A stretch of 64,000 nt of DNA from Psychrobacter sp. bablab_jr014 (GCF_016464015.1 NZ_JACDXT010000012.1:1-64000); one strand, 5' to 3'; counted from the first letter of the stretch, positions 1 to 9,891 are shown. Notes: generated by a model not told the origin, from the sequence alone. Program-made: numbers and translations.

Positions 1-227
1 AAATGGGCTAAAAATGGCTAAATCTTTGGCAAACGGTGTCAAATAGCTGGCCAATATCTTGATATTACCTGCGCTATTTTCCTTGTTTGCCTTTAATTTA
101 TCTCATTTTTATCACCATTTTTAAAATAGGGACACGCCCTAAAATGATGAATGATAGGCACCAGTCTGATTTTGGACTGGTGCAATCGAGCTTAATGTAA
201 TGTAGGGCGTTATACAGCTGCGGTCAT

Positions 228-623
228 TTATTGTGGCAACGTCTCAAGGCCATCGATACGCGTGACGATACCATTGGCATCAAAATAGACAGACAGATGC
301 TGGCTGGCATTGAGGATATCAGCTTTGCCCGAGCGTTTGCCTTCGGTGCCCGCACGGTAATCATAAATGTAATCCCAGCGATTGGGCGCAAGGGTGTCTT
401 TGATGGCGGGGCTGCCTAAGATATAGAGTACCTGATTTTGATTCATACCCACGCGCAGTTTATTGGCTTGAGTCTGCGTGATGGGTGTGCCTTGTGGCAG
501 GTCAATCTTATACACGCTGAGCAGTGAACAGCCAGATAAGGTAACGGTCGCACTCAAAGCAGCGGTGAGCGCAAGATGTCGAACAGTGCGGTAGGTGGGA
601 CGTAACGTAAATGGCATTTGCAT
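228..623 (-). CDS. bamE: Outer membrane assembly lipoprotein BamE (SmpA/OmlA family)
   Basis: Small lipoprotein of the BAM complex, which inserts beta-barrel proteins into the outer membrane. An N-terminal signal peptide ends in a lipobox (L-S-G-C) and is followed by the compact BamE fold, with the family pattern LRVGMNQNQVLYILGSP and a conserved aromatic segment (NRWDYIYDYRAG). I prefer the ATG at 623 (131 aa); an upstream GTG at 635 is in frame but has no better ribosome site. It is divergent from fur, an arrangement common in gamma-proteobacteria. Family assignment is secure; exact start is not. Confidence 0.93.
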   Translation of the reverse strand: MQMPFTLRPTYRTVRHLALTAALSATVTLSGCSLLSVYKIDLPQGTPITQTQANKLRVGMNQNQVLYILGSPAIKDTLAPNRWDYIYDYRAGTEGKRSGKADILNASQHLSVYFDANGIVTRIDGLETLPQ

Positions 624-785
624 GATAAGACTCACAAAAAATGAAAATGGTACAGTCGGACGTCAGTGTCCGTCTTACTGAGAATCACTGACAGATGATA
701 CGTTATTTACTGCCTATTGCCTACCATTTACCACATTTTTACCACAGCACCGTTAATATACGTTATGATTTATCCTAGTATTTAT

Positions 786-819
786 CAGCAGGTATTTAAT
801 TCTAAAGAATGACCTGCTG
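786..819. promoter_or_regulatory. 8-bp inverted repeat upstream of fur
   Basis: Perfect arms CAGCAGGT (786-793) and ACCTGCTG (812-819) enclose an 18-base AT-rich loop in the bamE/fur intergenic region. No T-tract follows, so it is more likely an operator or cruciform-type dyad than a terminator. The binding protein is unknown. Confidence 0.4.
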
Positions 820-821
820 GC

Positions 822-840
822 AATAATCATAATCAAATCA
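822..840 (+). promoter_or_regulatory. Possible Fur box upstream of fur
   Basis: The 19 bases read as hexamers AATAAT-CATAAT-CAAATC, resembling the repeated NATAAT unit of Fur-binding sites. Autoregulation of fur is common in proteobacteria, but the third hexamer is poor, so this is tentative. Confidence 0.35.
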
Positions 841-890
841 TATTTTTATTCACCTAACGTTATCAGACGTTTACTGTCGTAAGGGATATT

Positions 891-1322
891 ATGGCTTTTA
901 CCAACCAAGATTTAAGAAAAGCAGGTTTAAAAGTAACCTTGCCGCGTATCAAGATTTTAGAGCTGCTTGAGCAGGCTGAAAACCATCATATGAGCGCTGA
1001 AGAAGTGTATAAATCACTGATTGACCAAGGCGAGGATGTGGGCTTGGCGACCGTATATCGCGTGTTGACTCAGTTTGAGCAAGCAGGTATCGTTGAGCGC
1101 CATAATTTTGAGAACAATCTATCGGTCTTTGAGATCACTCAAGATGAGCATCATGACCACTTGGTGTGTGATGTGTGCGGCAAAATTATCGAATTTCATA
1201 ACGACATCATCGAAGAAGAGCAGCTGAAAGTGGCGGCCGAGTATGGTTTTAAACTCTCAGGTCATTCATTGGTGCTTTATGGCATTTGTAACAATCAAGC
1301 GTGCCGTGATAGCGCCAAATAA
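891..1322 (+). CDS. fur: Ferric uptake regulator Fur
   Basis: Iron-responsive dimeric repressor of iron uptake genes. The 143-residue protein has the normal family length. The N-terminal winged helix (about 1-80) contains LKVTLPRIKILELLE and the recognition region VGLATVYRVLTQFEQAGIV. The metal-binding region has the HHDHLVCDVCGKIIEF motif (His-rich cluster plus CxxC) and a second Cys pair near the end (CNNQAC). The ATG at 891 gives the usual start. A hairpin terminator follows directly. It is divergent from bamE. Confidence 0.97.
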   Translation: MAFTNQDLRKAGLKVTLPRIKILELLEQAENHHMSAEEVYKSLIDQGEDVGLATVYRVLTQFEQAGIVERHNFENNLSVFEITQDEHHDHLVCDVCGKIIEFHNDIIEEEQLKVAAEYGFKLSGHSLVLYGICNNQACRDSAK

Positions 1323-1354
1323 CGCGTGACAGTATTTTTAAACAGCACACAAAA

Positions 1355-1385
1355 AAACAGCGTCTTTGGGCGCTGTTTTTTTATA
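1355..1385. terminator. Terminator between fur and pilU
   Basis: Stem AAACAGCG/CGCTGTTT with an 8-base loop, A-rich before and T-rich after. It can serve fur rightward and pilU leftward, which converge here. Confidence 0.8.
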
Positions 1386-1408
1386 AAAATAAGATTAAAA
1401 CTACAATA

Positions 1409-2530
1409 TCAGCTGATGTCTAAAGACAAACGGTCTGCGCCTTCGTCCAAATTGCCTTCTTTATGCTTACTATTAAGCTTAATCTGCAAGCGCAAATCAT
1501 TGGGCGAGTCAGCATGAGTAATGGCATCTTGATACGTAATTTCGCCGTTTTCGTATAAATCAAACAATGCTTGGTCAAAGGTCTGCATGCCGCTATCGCG
1601 TGAGCGCGTCATGACCGCCTTAATCTCATGTACCTCACCTTTACGGATATAGTCACCAATCAGCTGCGAGTTGAGCAAAATTTCAATAGCAGCGCGGCGG
1701 CTCTTGCCATCTGGCGTCGGAATTAATTGCTGCGCAATCACAGCCTGTAAGTTTAAGGACAAGTCCATAAACAGCTGGCTGTGGCGGTCGGCTTCAAAAA
1801 AGTGAATGATACGGTCAATCGCTTGGTTGGCATTGTTAGCGTGCAAGGTTGCAAACACCAAATGGCCTGTCTCAGCATATTGAATGGCGTAACTCATGAC
1901 TTCACGGTTACGAATCTCACCAATCAAAATCACATCTGGCGCTTGGCGTAGGGTATTTTTTAGTCCTGCTTCAAACGATAAGGTATCAATGCCTACTTCG
2001 CGCTGGGTAACGATGCAGCCTTTATGTTTGTGTACAAATTCAATCGGGTCTTCGATGGTAATGATATGACCGTGTGAGTGTTGATTGCGATAACCAATCA
2101 TTGAGGCGAGGGTGGTGGATTTACCTGTACCTGTCGCGCCGACCAACAAAATGATGCCGCGCTTTTTCATTGCCAACTCTTTTAGGATGGGTGGCAAACG
2201 CAGCTCTTCTACTGTTGGGATTTTATTTTCAATTTTACGCAGAATCATGCCCGCCATATCGCGCTGCATAAAGGCACTGACGCGAAAACGCGCCGTTTGC
2301 GCGCGGTCTGAGATGGCAAATTGGCACTCATTGGTGGTTTCAAATTCTTTACGTTGATCTTTGGTCATGATGCTTTTGACCAGTGCCATGCTCTGATCAG
2401 CGCTCAAGGGCACTTTACCAACAGGCAAAATCTGCCCGTTGACCTTCATAGAAGGCGCGACATCGGCAGTGATAAATAAATCAGAGCCGTTCTTTTTAAT
2501 CATCAGTTGCAATAGCTTATCAAATTCCAT
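1409..2530 (-). CDS. pilU: Type IV pilus retraction-associated ATPase PilU
   Basis: Cytoplasmic hexameric ATPase of the PilT/GspE family that assists pilus retraction for twitching motility. At 373 aa it fits PilU. An N-terminal PAS-like domain is followed by the ATPase core with Walker A GATGTGKST, the Asp box, Walker B DVILIGEIRN and the His box HLVFATLHANNA. The C-terminal tail is longer than that of PilT and acidic, as in PilU. It lies 154 bases downstream of pilT on the same strand, the usual order, and is probably co-transcribed with it. Confidence 0.95.
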   Translation of the reverse strand: MEFDKLLQLMIKKNGSDLFITADVAPSMKVNGQILPVGKVPLSADQSMALVKSIMTKDQRKEFETTNECQFAISDRAQTARFRVSAFMQRDMAGMILRKIENKIPTVEELRLPPILKELAMKKRGIILLVGATGTGKSTTLASMIGYRNQHSHGHIITIEDPIEFVHKHKGCIVTQREVGIDTLSFEAGLKNTLRQAPDVILIGEIRNREVMSYAIQYAETGHLVFATLHANNANQAIDRIIHFFEADRHSQLFMDLSLNLQAVIAQQLIPTPDGKSRRAAIEILLNSQLIGDYIRKGEVHEIKAVMTRSRDSGMQTFDQALFDLYENGEITYQDAITHADSPNDLRLQIKLNSKHKEGNLDEGADRLSLDIS

Positions 2531-2684
2531 AACGCACCTACCTATATCCCTATCTGTCTTTAAAGCGTCTTACTTCTGTGCTTGCTGTCCTACTGGCGAT
2601 GGAGTCATCTTTTTTATATCCGTCGCTGTCTTAGTGGTTCACGGTTCATCGTTAATCAGCTATGGGTCTTGCTTGTTTTTACTA

Positions 2685-3740
2685 TTATAAAAAGGCATCA
2701 GGCTGCTTGGCGTAAGGACGTGCCGAGTCTTTACTGATGGTGCCTTTTGCGACCAGATTTTTTAGGGTTTGATCAAGGGTAATCATACCGTCACCTGCAC
2801 CCGTCTGAATGGCGGAGTACATTTGCGCGATTTTATTTTCACGAATCAGGTTACGAATCGCTGGCGTGCCCAGCATGATTTCGTGGGCAGCGACACGGCC
2901 GCCCGTTTGGCGTTTTAATAGTGTCTGTGAGACAACAGCTTGTAGGGATTCTGAAAGCATGGCGCGAATCATATCTTTTTCTGCAGCAGGAAATACGTCA
3001 ATCACACGGTCAATCGTCTTAGCAGCCGAACTGGTGTGCAGTGTGCCAAAGACCAAGTGTCCTGTTTCTGCGGCAGTGAGGGCCAAGCGGATGGTCTCAA
3101 GGTCACGCATCTCACCGACCAAAATCACGTCAGGGTCTTCACGCAGTGCCGAGCGCAGTGCAGGTTCAAAGCCCAAGGTGTGACGGTGAACTTCGCGCTG
3201 GTTAATCAGGCTTTTTTTGGATTCGTGGACGAATTCAATGGGGTCTTCGATGGTTAAGATGTGCTCTTTACGCGTTTCGTTAATATAGTTAATCATCGCC
3301 GCAAGGCTGGTCGATTTGCCCGAGCCTGTCGGACCTGTGACCAAAACCACACCACGTTTAAATTCAGAGATACGCTTGAACACATCACCCATGCCTAAGT
3401 CTTCCATAGTTAAGACTTTGGAAGGAATGGTACGAAAGACCGCGCCTGCGCCACGGTTTTGGTTAAAGGCGTTGACACGAAAACGGGCAAGGTTGGGAAT
3501 CTCAAACGAAAAGTCGGTCTCAAAAAATTCTTCAAAGTCCGCACGCTGTTTATCATTCATGATATCGTAAATCAGCTGGTGCACGACCTTGTGGCTCATG
3601 GTGGGCATATTGATACGCGTCATCTCGCCGTCCACACGAATCATCGCAGGCATCCCAGCAGAGATGTGTAAATCTGAGGCATTATGCTTAACCGTAAAGC
3701 GCAGCAAATCTTCGATACTTAACGTGCTTTTTTCAGACAT
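2685..3740 (-). CDS. pilT: Type IV pilus retraction ATPase PilT
   Basis: Motor ATPase that depolymerises type IV pili. The 351-residue protein has Walker A GPTGSGKST, the Asp box region EHILTIEDPIEFVHE, Walker B DPDVILVGEMRD and the His box HLVFGTLHTSSA. The C-terminal AIRNLIRENKIAQM element matches the AIRNLIRE motif needed for retraction in PilT proteins. It is followed by pilU. The structural pilin genes are not in this window, as is normal because pilTU is usually unlinked. Confidence 0.97.
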   Translation of the reverse strand: MSEKSTLSIEDLLRFTVKHNASDLHISAGMPAMIRVDGEMTRINMPTMSHKVVHQLIYDIMNDKQRADFEEFFETDFSFEIPNLARFRVNAFNQNRGAGAVFRTIPSKVLTMEDLGMGDVFKRISEFKRGVVLVTGPTGSGKSTSLAAMINYINETRKEHILTIEDPIEFVHESKKSLINQREVHRHTLGFEPALRSALREDPDVILVGEMRDLETIRLALTAAETGHLVFGTLHTSSAAKTIDRVIDVFPAAEKDMIRAMLSESLQAVVSQTLLKRQTGGRVAAHEIMLGTPAIRNLIRENKIAQMYSAIQTGAGDGMITLDQTLKNLVAKGTISKDSARPYAKQPDAFL

Positions 3741-3832
3741 GATTAAACATTCCTTTGAGCCTAAATAACTTGAGCTTAAACGACTGACAGTGACTTATAC
3801 ATCATAAGTCATTCATGCAGTCGTAACAAAAT

Positions 3833-3860
3833 TTGAGTGCTGTGTTTGTGTCTATATAAT
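3833..3860 (+). promoter_or_regulatory. Candidate sigma-70 promoter for yggS
   Basis: TTGAGT (3833-3838), a 16-bp spacer and a perfect TATAAT (3855-3860), about 130 bases upstream of the yggS start. Inferred from sequence only. Confidence 0.4.
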
Positions 3861-3990
3861 AACAAAACCTGTACAATTCGACTATCAATGATAGGAATTA
3901 AATACAAAAACGAAGCGCGGTGCAAGTGCTATCGCACTGTATGGTATTTTTAAGCGATAATTAAATACTTTTAAGAAAAAGAGAGGCGTA

Positions 3991-4680
3991 ATGAGCACAT
4001 CTTTAATAAAGCGCTGGCAACAGACCTTAGCGTCAATGAAACAGGCCGAAGCGCAACATCAAGTGTCGCAGCCTGTGACATTGCTTGCGGTCTCTAAAAC
4101 CAAACCAAGCGAGATGATACGTGAGCTGGCAGTCGCAGGGCAGCGTGATTTTGGGGAAAACTACCTACAAGAGGCTTTAGAGAAAATAACGGCATTACAA
4201 GATTTAAAGGCAAAAGGCGTGATAACGTGGCACTACATCGGTCACATTCAGCGCAATAAGACCCGCGATATTGCTGAGCATTTTGATTGGGTGCAAACGC
4301 TGGAGCGTGACATTATCGCCAAGCGGTTAAACGAGCAGCGCCCAGATGCGCTGCCACCGCTGCAAGTGTTGATACAGGTCAATATTGATGATGAAGACAG
4401 CAAATCAGGCTGCACACCTGAAGCGTTGCCTGAGCTGGTTACTTTGATAAAGGATTATGAGCGCTTAACTTTGCGCGGCTTGATGATTATCCCAGCGACC
4501 GACAGTACGGACGCTTTTGTGCGTACGCAAGTGCTATTTAATGAGATACAAGCGCGTCATCATGAGCTGACAAACTGGGATACGCTGAGCATGGGTATGA
4601 GTGGCGATATGGCAGCAGCAATCGCGCATGGCTCGACCATGGTGCGGGTCGGCAGCGCGATTTTTGGTGCCCGTGATTAG
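3991..4680 (+). CDS. yggS: YggS/PLPBP family pyridoxal phosphate homeostasis protein
   Basis: PLP-binding protein of the COG0325 family that buffers pyridoxal phosphate and affects amino acid balance; no clear catalytic reaction is known. The 229-residue alanine-racemase-like barrel carries the PLP lysine in LLAVSKTKP, then FGENYLQEALEK, WHYIGHIQRNK and the C-terminal LSMGMSGDMAAAI and GSTMVRVGSAIFGAR phosphate-binding motifs. AGAGG before the ATG supports the start. It is often found next to pilT, as here (divergent). It ends 9 bases from the convergent CBS-domain gene. Confidence 0.95.
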   Translation: MSTSLIKRWQQTLASMKQAEAQHQVSQPVTLLAVSKTKPSEMIRELAVAGQRDFGENYLQEALEKITALQDLKAKGVITWHYIGHIQRNKTRDIAEHFDWVQTLERDIIAKRLNEQRPDALPPLQVLIQVNIDDEDSKSGCTPEALPELVTLIKDYERLTLRGLMIIPATDSTDAFVRTQVLFNEIQARHHELTNWDTLSMGMSGDMAAAIAHGSTMVRVGSAIFGARD

Positions 4681-4689
4681 GAACGTGCG

Positions 4690-5964
4690 TTAGTCAACGT
4701 CCTCAAATTTGGTCACCAGCAATTGATTGATTTTTAAATGGTTGGTGGCCAAAATCTCAAACCGATAATTGGCGTGCTCAATGGTGTCGGTCTTTTTGGG
4801 GATTTTGCGCAGCATAAACATCATAAAGCCGCTGATGGTTTCATAATTTTGACTGTGCGGCAGATCCACAATGCCAAGGGCGCGCACCACATCTTCAATC
4901 GGTGTCATGCCATCAATCAGCCATGAGTTGTCCGTACGCTGTACAATCAGCTGATCCTCTAAAGTCACCAGCTCACCCATCACAATGCTCATCACGTCTT
5001 TGAGCGTAATCACCCCAACCACCAGTGCATATTCATTCACAATAACGGCAAAATCTGCCCCTGTCGATTTAAAGGTCTCTAATACCTCAAACAGCGACAA
5101 GGTATCGGGAATAAACAGCGCAGGCTTTAATAGTGACTTGTCTGTGACGCCGACTTGTTGTTTCTCAAGCACCGCCGCCAAAAAGCTACGCGATTCCACA
5201 TAACCGATAATCTGTTCAAGATCGTCATCATTACACACCAAAAACTTATTGTGCGGCTGGCGAATCATCACCTCGACCACTTCATCGGCGCTGACGTGCG
5301 TATCAAAATAAACAATATGCTCGCGTGGGTTCATGACGGAGGTGACGGTACGTTCTTGCATCTCAAAGATATTCTCAATCAAATGATGCTCTTGCTGCTT
5401 TAATATGCCTGCCTCTGCGCCTGCGTCCATCACCGCATAAATGTCCTCAGAGGTCATGTCATCTTGGCGCACGGTTGAAATGCCCAGTATTTTAAAAATC
5501 AAATTGGCCGCGCCATCGAACACCCAAATCAAGGGTTTTAATATAAAAATCAGAAAAATCATTGGGCGCACGACTTTGACCGCAATGGGTTCTGAATTGG
5601 ACATGCCCACGCGTTTGGGCATCAAGTCGGCAAACAGCACAAACAAGCTGGTCACAATGGCAAAAGACACGATGGATGAGAGCGCCTCATGCCCCAAAAG
5701 CTGCTGCAAATAAGGACTGATGGCCGACTCACCGATGGCCCCTGCCAAAATTGCAATCGCATTTAGCGCAACCTGCACCACCGTAATAAAGCTGCCTGGG
5801 TACTCCTGCATCTTTAGCACGTCTAAGGCGCGTACATCGCCTTCTTTAGCCATCACTTGTAGCTTAATCTTGCGCGAGGAGGCAAGCGCCAGCTCGGAGC
5901 TGGAAACAAGGGCACTTAAGGCGATAAGAAGAAAGATAAACAGACTGGCAGTTAGCAGGCTCAT
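4690..5964 (-). CDS. CNNM/CorC-type transporter (DUF21-CBS, HlyC/CorC family)
   Basis: Membrane protein of the family associated with Mg2+/Co2+ export; often mis-named hemolysin. Of 424 residues, about 1-190 form the DUF21 membrane domain with several hydrophobic helices (SLFIFLLIALSALVSSSELALASS, SFITVVQVALNAIAILAGAIG). A pair of CBS domains (about 205-335) follows, with MNPREHIVYFDTHVSADEVV in the first, then a CorC_HlyC C-terminal domain. The substrate cannot be read from sequence. Confidence 0.88.
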   Translation of the reverse strand: MSLLTASLFIFLLIALSALVSSSELALASSRKIKLQVMAKEGDVRALDVLKMQEYPGSFITVVQVALNAIAILAGAIGESAISPYLQQLLGHEALSSIVSFAIVTSLFVLFADLMPKRVGMSNSEPIAVKVVRPMIFLIFILKPLIWVFDGAANLIFKILGISTVRQDDMTSEDIYAVMDAGAEAGILKQQEHHLIENIFEMQERTVTSVMNPREHIVYFDTHVSADEVVEVMIRQPHNKFLVCNDDDLEQIIGYVESRSFLAAVLEKQQVGVTDKSLLKPALFIPDTLSLFEVLETFKSTGADFAVIVNEYALVVGVITLKDVMSIVMGELVTLEDQLIVQRTDNSWLIDGMTPIEDVVRALGIVDLPHSQNYETISGFMMFMLRKIPKKTDTIEHANYRFEILATNHLKINQLLVTKFEDVD

Positions 5965-6284
5965 GAGATACTCAAGAAAAGATAAAGTAGGGGTTGATAA
6001 GTGAAAGAAACGTTATCAACATGCGGCCTTGATAACGGCGCATGGCAATAGTGACCATAGAGTGCAGGACAATGCAGCACAGATATCAACAATGACAGAA
6101 ACGTGTTGCTATAGAAGTAGGGCCGTCATAAACGTCCGTTAATTATCGTAAGCGCATTGACATACATTAAAAAGACAGATACAGAAAAAGGGACGCAGGG
6201 CATGGCGAGCACACGCTGCGTTGGTATAGAGAAAGAAGAATAAGGCGCCTATTATACCCCAATTGACAGAAAGACACCTACACC
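5965..6284. other. Non-coding stretch upstream of the CNNM gene
   Basis: About 320 bases between the start of the CNNM-type gene and the nadE terminator. I see no convincing gene, RNA or repeat; it presumably carries the leftward promoter for the CNNM gene. Confidence 0.5.
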
Positions 6285-6312
6285 AAAAAAAGCTGAGGCA
6301 TCCCCCAGCTTT
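6285..6312 (-). terminator. Terminator of nadE
   Basis: Read leftward: stem AAAGCTG/CAGCTTT with a 10-base loop, followed by a run of T. Confidence 0.8.
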
Positions 6313-6374
6313 GTGTTTATTATACCGATAATCAAGCAGCGGCTATGATGCGCAAACCCGCTGCTGATTGACTG

Positions 6375-8036
6375 TTAGCCTTTGATAGACCACTTATTAA
6401 CGAGGGGATAACGACGCTCACGACCAAAGGCGCGATGGCTGATTTTGGTGCCAATAGGCGATTGCAAGCGTTTGTATTCGTTGTTATCGACCATCTTGAT
6501 GGTTTTGGCGACCATCTCAGCATCAAAGCCTTTATCAACGATGTCTTGGTAGCTTGAATCTTCATCAATATACAAGCTCAAGATACCGTCCAATACGTCG
6601 TAATCAGGCAAGCTGTCTTGGTCTTTTTGGTCAGGACGCAGCTCGGCTGATGGTGGACGGGTGATGACGCGCTCAGGAATCACAGGCGTGTCTTCTAGGC
6701 GATTGCGATAGTTGGCTAGGGCATACACTTGCGTTTTGTACACGTCTTTTAAGACGTCAAAGCCGCCCGCCATATCGCCGTATAGCGTTGAGTAGCCGAC
6801 CGCCAATTCAGATTTGTTGCCTGTGGTGATGACCAAGTGACCAAATTTATTAGACAAGGCCATCAAAATTACACCGCGCGCACGCGCTTGAATGTTCTCT
6901 TCGGTTGTATCGGCTGGCGATTCGCTAAACAGCGGCGCGAGCGTATGACGAATGCCTTCGACCGCATCAAAAATCGGGCACACGGTATATGAGACATTGA
7001 GGCGGCGCGCTTGCGCTTGGGCGTCTTCTAGGCTGATTTGTGAGGTGTACTCATAAGGCATCATGACGGCATACACCTTGTCGGCACCAAGTGCATCAAC
7101 GGCGACGCATAAGGTCAATGCCGAATCAATACCCCCTGAGAGGCCAACAATCACGCCTTTAAAGCCTGAATGGTTGACATAATCACGCAGACCGACGACG
7201 AGCGCTTGGTACATCTCTGATTCGGTACTTAGTGATAACGGCGCTTTAACTTGCGTATCAAACTGATGCGCCTTAACATCAAGGCGGGCAAGCAGTAAAT
7301 GATTTAAAAAACGCGGTGCTTCGTGCGCGATGCTGCCATCTGCCTGTACTACCAGTGAGCCACCATCAAACACCAAGTCGTCTTGGCCGCCGACCGAGTT
7401 GACATACACAATCGGCAGTTGATGCTCGCGACTGCGTTTGGCCAATACGGCTTTACGCGCTTCTTGTTTGTCTGTTTCAAACGGTGAGGCGTTGAGGCTG
7501 ACCACCATATCCGCGCCTTGTTCTTTAAGCGCTTTGATGGGTTCTTCTAGCCATAAATCTTCGCAAATCAGCAAACCAATCGTAATGCCTTTATAGTCGA
7601 ACAAGACTTGGTTGCGCCCTTTATCAAAGTAACGACGCTCATCGAACACGCCATAGTTGGGCAGTGACTGCTTATGATAAAAACCTTTTTGCTGACCGTT
7701 GTACAAAATCGCCGCTGAGTTAAACGTGCCATGATGGTCAACGTGCGGGTAACCGACAATCATCACGATATCGTCAATGTCGCTTAAAGAGGCAAGCGCA
7801 CTTTTGACGCGGCCTGATAAGCTCGGACGCAGCAGTAAGTCTTGGGGAGGGTAACCTAAAAGCGCCAGCTCAGGAAACACAATCACATCCGCGCCTTGCT
7901 CACGTGCTTTTAGCGCCAAATCGCGCATCTTTTCAGTATTGGCACTGATATCACCGACCAAAAAATGCGCTTGCGCCAACGCAAAGGTCACGCTACTAGG
8001 CGTTGCTGGGCTTACGGTCTCGGGGTCTTTTGCCAT
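6375..8036 (-). CDS. nadE: Glutamine-dependent NAD+ synthetase
   Basis: Last step of NAD biosynthesis: amidates nicotinic acid adenine dinucleotide using glutamine and ATP. The N-terminal nitrilase-type glutaminase shows the Glu-Lys-Cys triad regions FPELALLGYPP, HKQSLPNYGVFDE and LLICEDLW. The C-terminal ATP-pyrophosphatase domain has the P-loop GLSGGIDSALT and TGNKSELAVGY. I take the ATG at 8036 (553 aa), preceded by AGGA, rather than a TTG six codons upstream. It is monocistronic with its own terminator. Confidence 0.96.
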   Translation of the reverse strand: MAKDPETVSPATPSSVTFALAQAHFLVGDISANTEKMRDLALKAREQGADVIVFPELALLGYPPQDLLLRPSLSGRVKSALASLSDIDDIVMIVGYPHVDHHGTFNSAAILYNGQQKGFYHKQSLPNYGVFDERRYFDKGRNQVLFDYKGITIGLLICEDLWLEEPIKALKEQGADMVVSLNASPFETDKQEARKAVLAKRSREHQLPIVYVNSVGGQDDLVFDGGSLVVQADGSIAHEAPRFLNHLLLARLDVKAHQFDTQVKAPLSLSTESEMYQALVVGLRDYVNHSGFKGVIVGLSGGIDSALTLCVAVDALGADKVYAVMMPYEYTSQISLEDAQAQARRLNVSYTVCPIFDAVEGIRHTLAPLFSESPADTTEENIQARARGVILMALSNKFGHLVITTGNKSELAVGYSTLYGDMAGGFDVLKDVYKTQVYALANYRNRLEDTPVIPERVITRPPSAELRPDQKDQDSLPDYDVLDGILSLYIDEDSSYQDIVDKGFDAEMVAKTIKMVDNNEYKRLQSPIGTKISHRAFGRERRYPLVNKWSIKG

Positions 8037-8575
8037 TGTTATTGTTCCTATCAAATATCATCAACATCGAGTATATGCGCACGCAGGCAATCGCCATGGC
8101 GCATTGTTGTGTAAAAATTATTCCAAAACTATCACAAAGCGGCGTCAGATGACACAAGTCATCGTGTTATCACCGTATAAATAGGTTTATGACAGCGAGG
8201 TGTCGGCAGTATTGCCTAGTACTATGTATTTAAAATGTAAATTCGTGCGTTTAGTATATCATCAATTATTAAGGTCACGGGCACGCTGTGTTTTTTTGCC
8301 CATTATTCTTACTTATGTGTTTGCTTTTGTAGAACGCGCTCTATTTTAGGGTGAGTCACGCCCATGATAAATGACGTACGCAAAATTGTAAGTAAAAGTT
8401 ACAACATAGCATTATATATTTATCTTGGCTTATTGCATAATAAGTGGCTTGACTATGCGGCGTCAGCTGAGCCTTGTTTAGGACAAACAAGCTTTAATGT
8501 CGCTTGCGGTGCGGTATTTTTTTAAAGTAAGCAAAGGCACATGGGCTTTTGCTGTCAGTATCTGGTTGGTACGCT
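8037..8575. other. Divergent intergenic region nadE / AI-2E permease
   Basis: About 540 bases without a credible gene. It holds a short palindrome, CTTATT-gcat-AATAAG (8429-8444), in an AT-rich stretch that could contain the rightward promoter. Nothing else recognisable. Confidence 0.45.
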
Positions 8576-9745
8576 ATGATTGAAAACTGGACCAAAGAAT
8601 TTGTTATTCAGCGTCTGCTTGCGATTACGTTATTGGTTGTGCTGTTTATTCTGTGTTTTCAGGTGGTGCGCTTTTTTATCGTGCCTGCCATTTGGGCGGC
8701 CATTTTGGCGTACGTTACCTTTCCTATTTATACCTTCTTTTATCAAAAAGTACATCTAAGTCAAGATTTTAGTGCAGGCATCATGACGGTGATTGTCTCG
8801 CTATCTATTGGTGTGCCCTTAGTCATCGGTCTCTTTATTTTGCAGCAAGAAGCGCTCAGTCTGTACAGCAATTTGATTTATCGCGTCAAAGTCGGCTATC
8901 TAGACGTACCTGAATATTTTAAAAATCTGCCAGTCGTCGGTCAGCAAATCAAAGATGTGTTGTGGAGCATCAATAAAGACCCAGAAGGCGCGCTTGAGGC
9001 GTTTCGCGCATGGGTACAGTCGCATCTGTATTACGGAAAAGTGGCCTTTGATGTGGCATTTAGTGGCCTTGCCAAAGCAGGTATGGCACTGATGACGCTG
9101 TTTTTCTTTTACCGTGATGGCACCAGTCTTATCCGTCAAGTTCGCCAAGCGCTGCGCAATATTATTGGCAATCGTATTGATGGCTATATTGATTCGGTGG
9201 GTACGACCACCCGTGCGGTGGTATACGGTATTGGTTTGACGGCGCTGGCGCAAGCACTGCTCGCAGGCATTGGCTACTATTTTTCTGGTGCGCCCAATCC
9301 CATTTTATTGACACTTGTGACCTTTGTGGTCGCGCTGATTCCCTTTGGTACACCATTTGCGTGGGCAGGGGTGTCTATTTGGCTGCTCAGTCAAGGACAG
9401 ACCACAGAAGGTCTGGGGCTGGCGCTGTGGGGCATTTTAGTCATCAGTTGGGTGGACAATTTGATTCGTCCGATTGTGATTAGTGGCGCGACCAAGATTC
9501 CGTTTATCATTATCTTTATTGGGGTGCTGGGCGGCTTAACGGCGTTTGGTTTTGTGGGTTTATTTATTGGGCCTGTGGTGCTCGCGATTGCGCTTGCCGT
9601 ATGGCGCGAATGGATATCGCAGCACAAAAGCGATTTATTCGCCGCGCAAACGGAAGCAGACGCGCATGCCAGTGCGGCACTCTTTCCTGCTGCCAGCTAT
9701 GCCACTACCGAGGAAGGGCGAGAAGATAATGCAGACAAAAAATAA
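8576..9745 (+). CDS. AI-2E family transporter / PerM-like permease
   Basis: Inner-membrane protein of the large AI-2E/PerM family; members are linked to export or ion antiport, and the substrate cannot be inferred here. The 389-residue protein has seven to eight hydrophobic helices with the family segments YVTFPIYTFFYQ near the N terminus, ALIPFGTPFAWAGVSIWLL and the signature WVDNLIRPIVISG. The C terminus is a hydrophilic tail. I chose ATG 8576; an in-frame TTG at 8549 lies upstream, and neither has a strong ribosome site. A hairpin terminator follows. Confidence 0.85.
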   Translation: MIENWTKEFVIQRLLAITLLVVLFILCFQVVRFFIVPAIWAAILAYVTFPIYTFFYQKVHLSQDFSAGIMTVIVSLSIGVPLVIGLFILQQEALSLYSNLIYRVKVGYLDVPEYFKNLPVVGQQIKDVLWSINKDPEGALEAFRAWVQSHLYYGKVAFDVAFSGLAKAGMALMTLFFFYRDGTSLIRQVRQALRNIIGNRIDGYIDSVGTTTRAVVYGIGLTALAQALLAGIGYYFSGAPNPILLTLVTFVVALIPFGTPFAWAGVSIWLLSQGQTTEGLGLALWGILVISWVDNLIRPIVISGATKIPFIIIFIGVLGGLTAFGFVGLFIGPVVLAIALAVWREWISQHKSDLFAAQTEADAHASAALFPAASYATTEEGREDNADKK

Positions 9746-9817
9746 ATTCGCTATCATGGCGTTATAAACCAGCCAAATCAAATATGGCGTGTTAACCACA
9801 GCAGACTGTCAATCGTC

Positions 9818-9842
9818 AAAAGGCACCGTGTTGTGCCTTTTT
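9818..9842 (+). terminator. Terminator after the AI-2E permease
   Basis: Stem AAAGGCAC/GTGCCTTT followed by further T. Confidence 0.7.
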
Positions 9843-9891
9843 CACGTTTTGCGCCATTCATTATCCAAATACTTATAACAAGAAGCCAACC

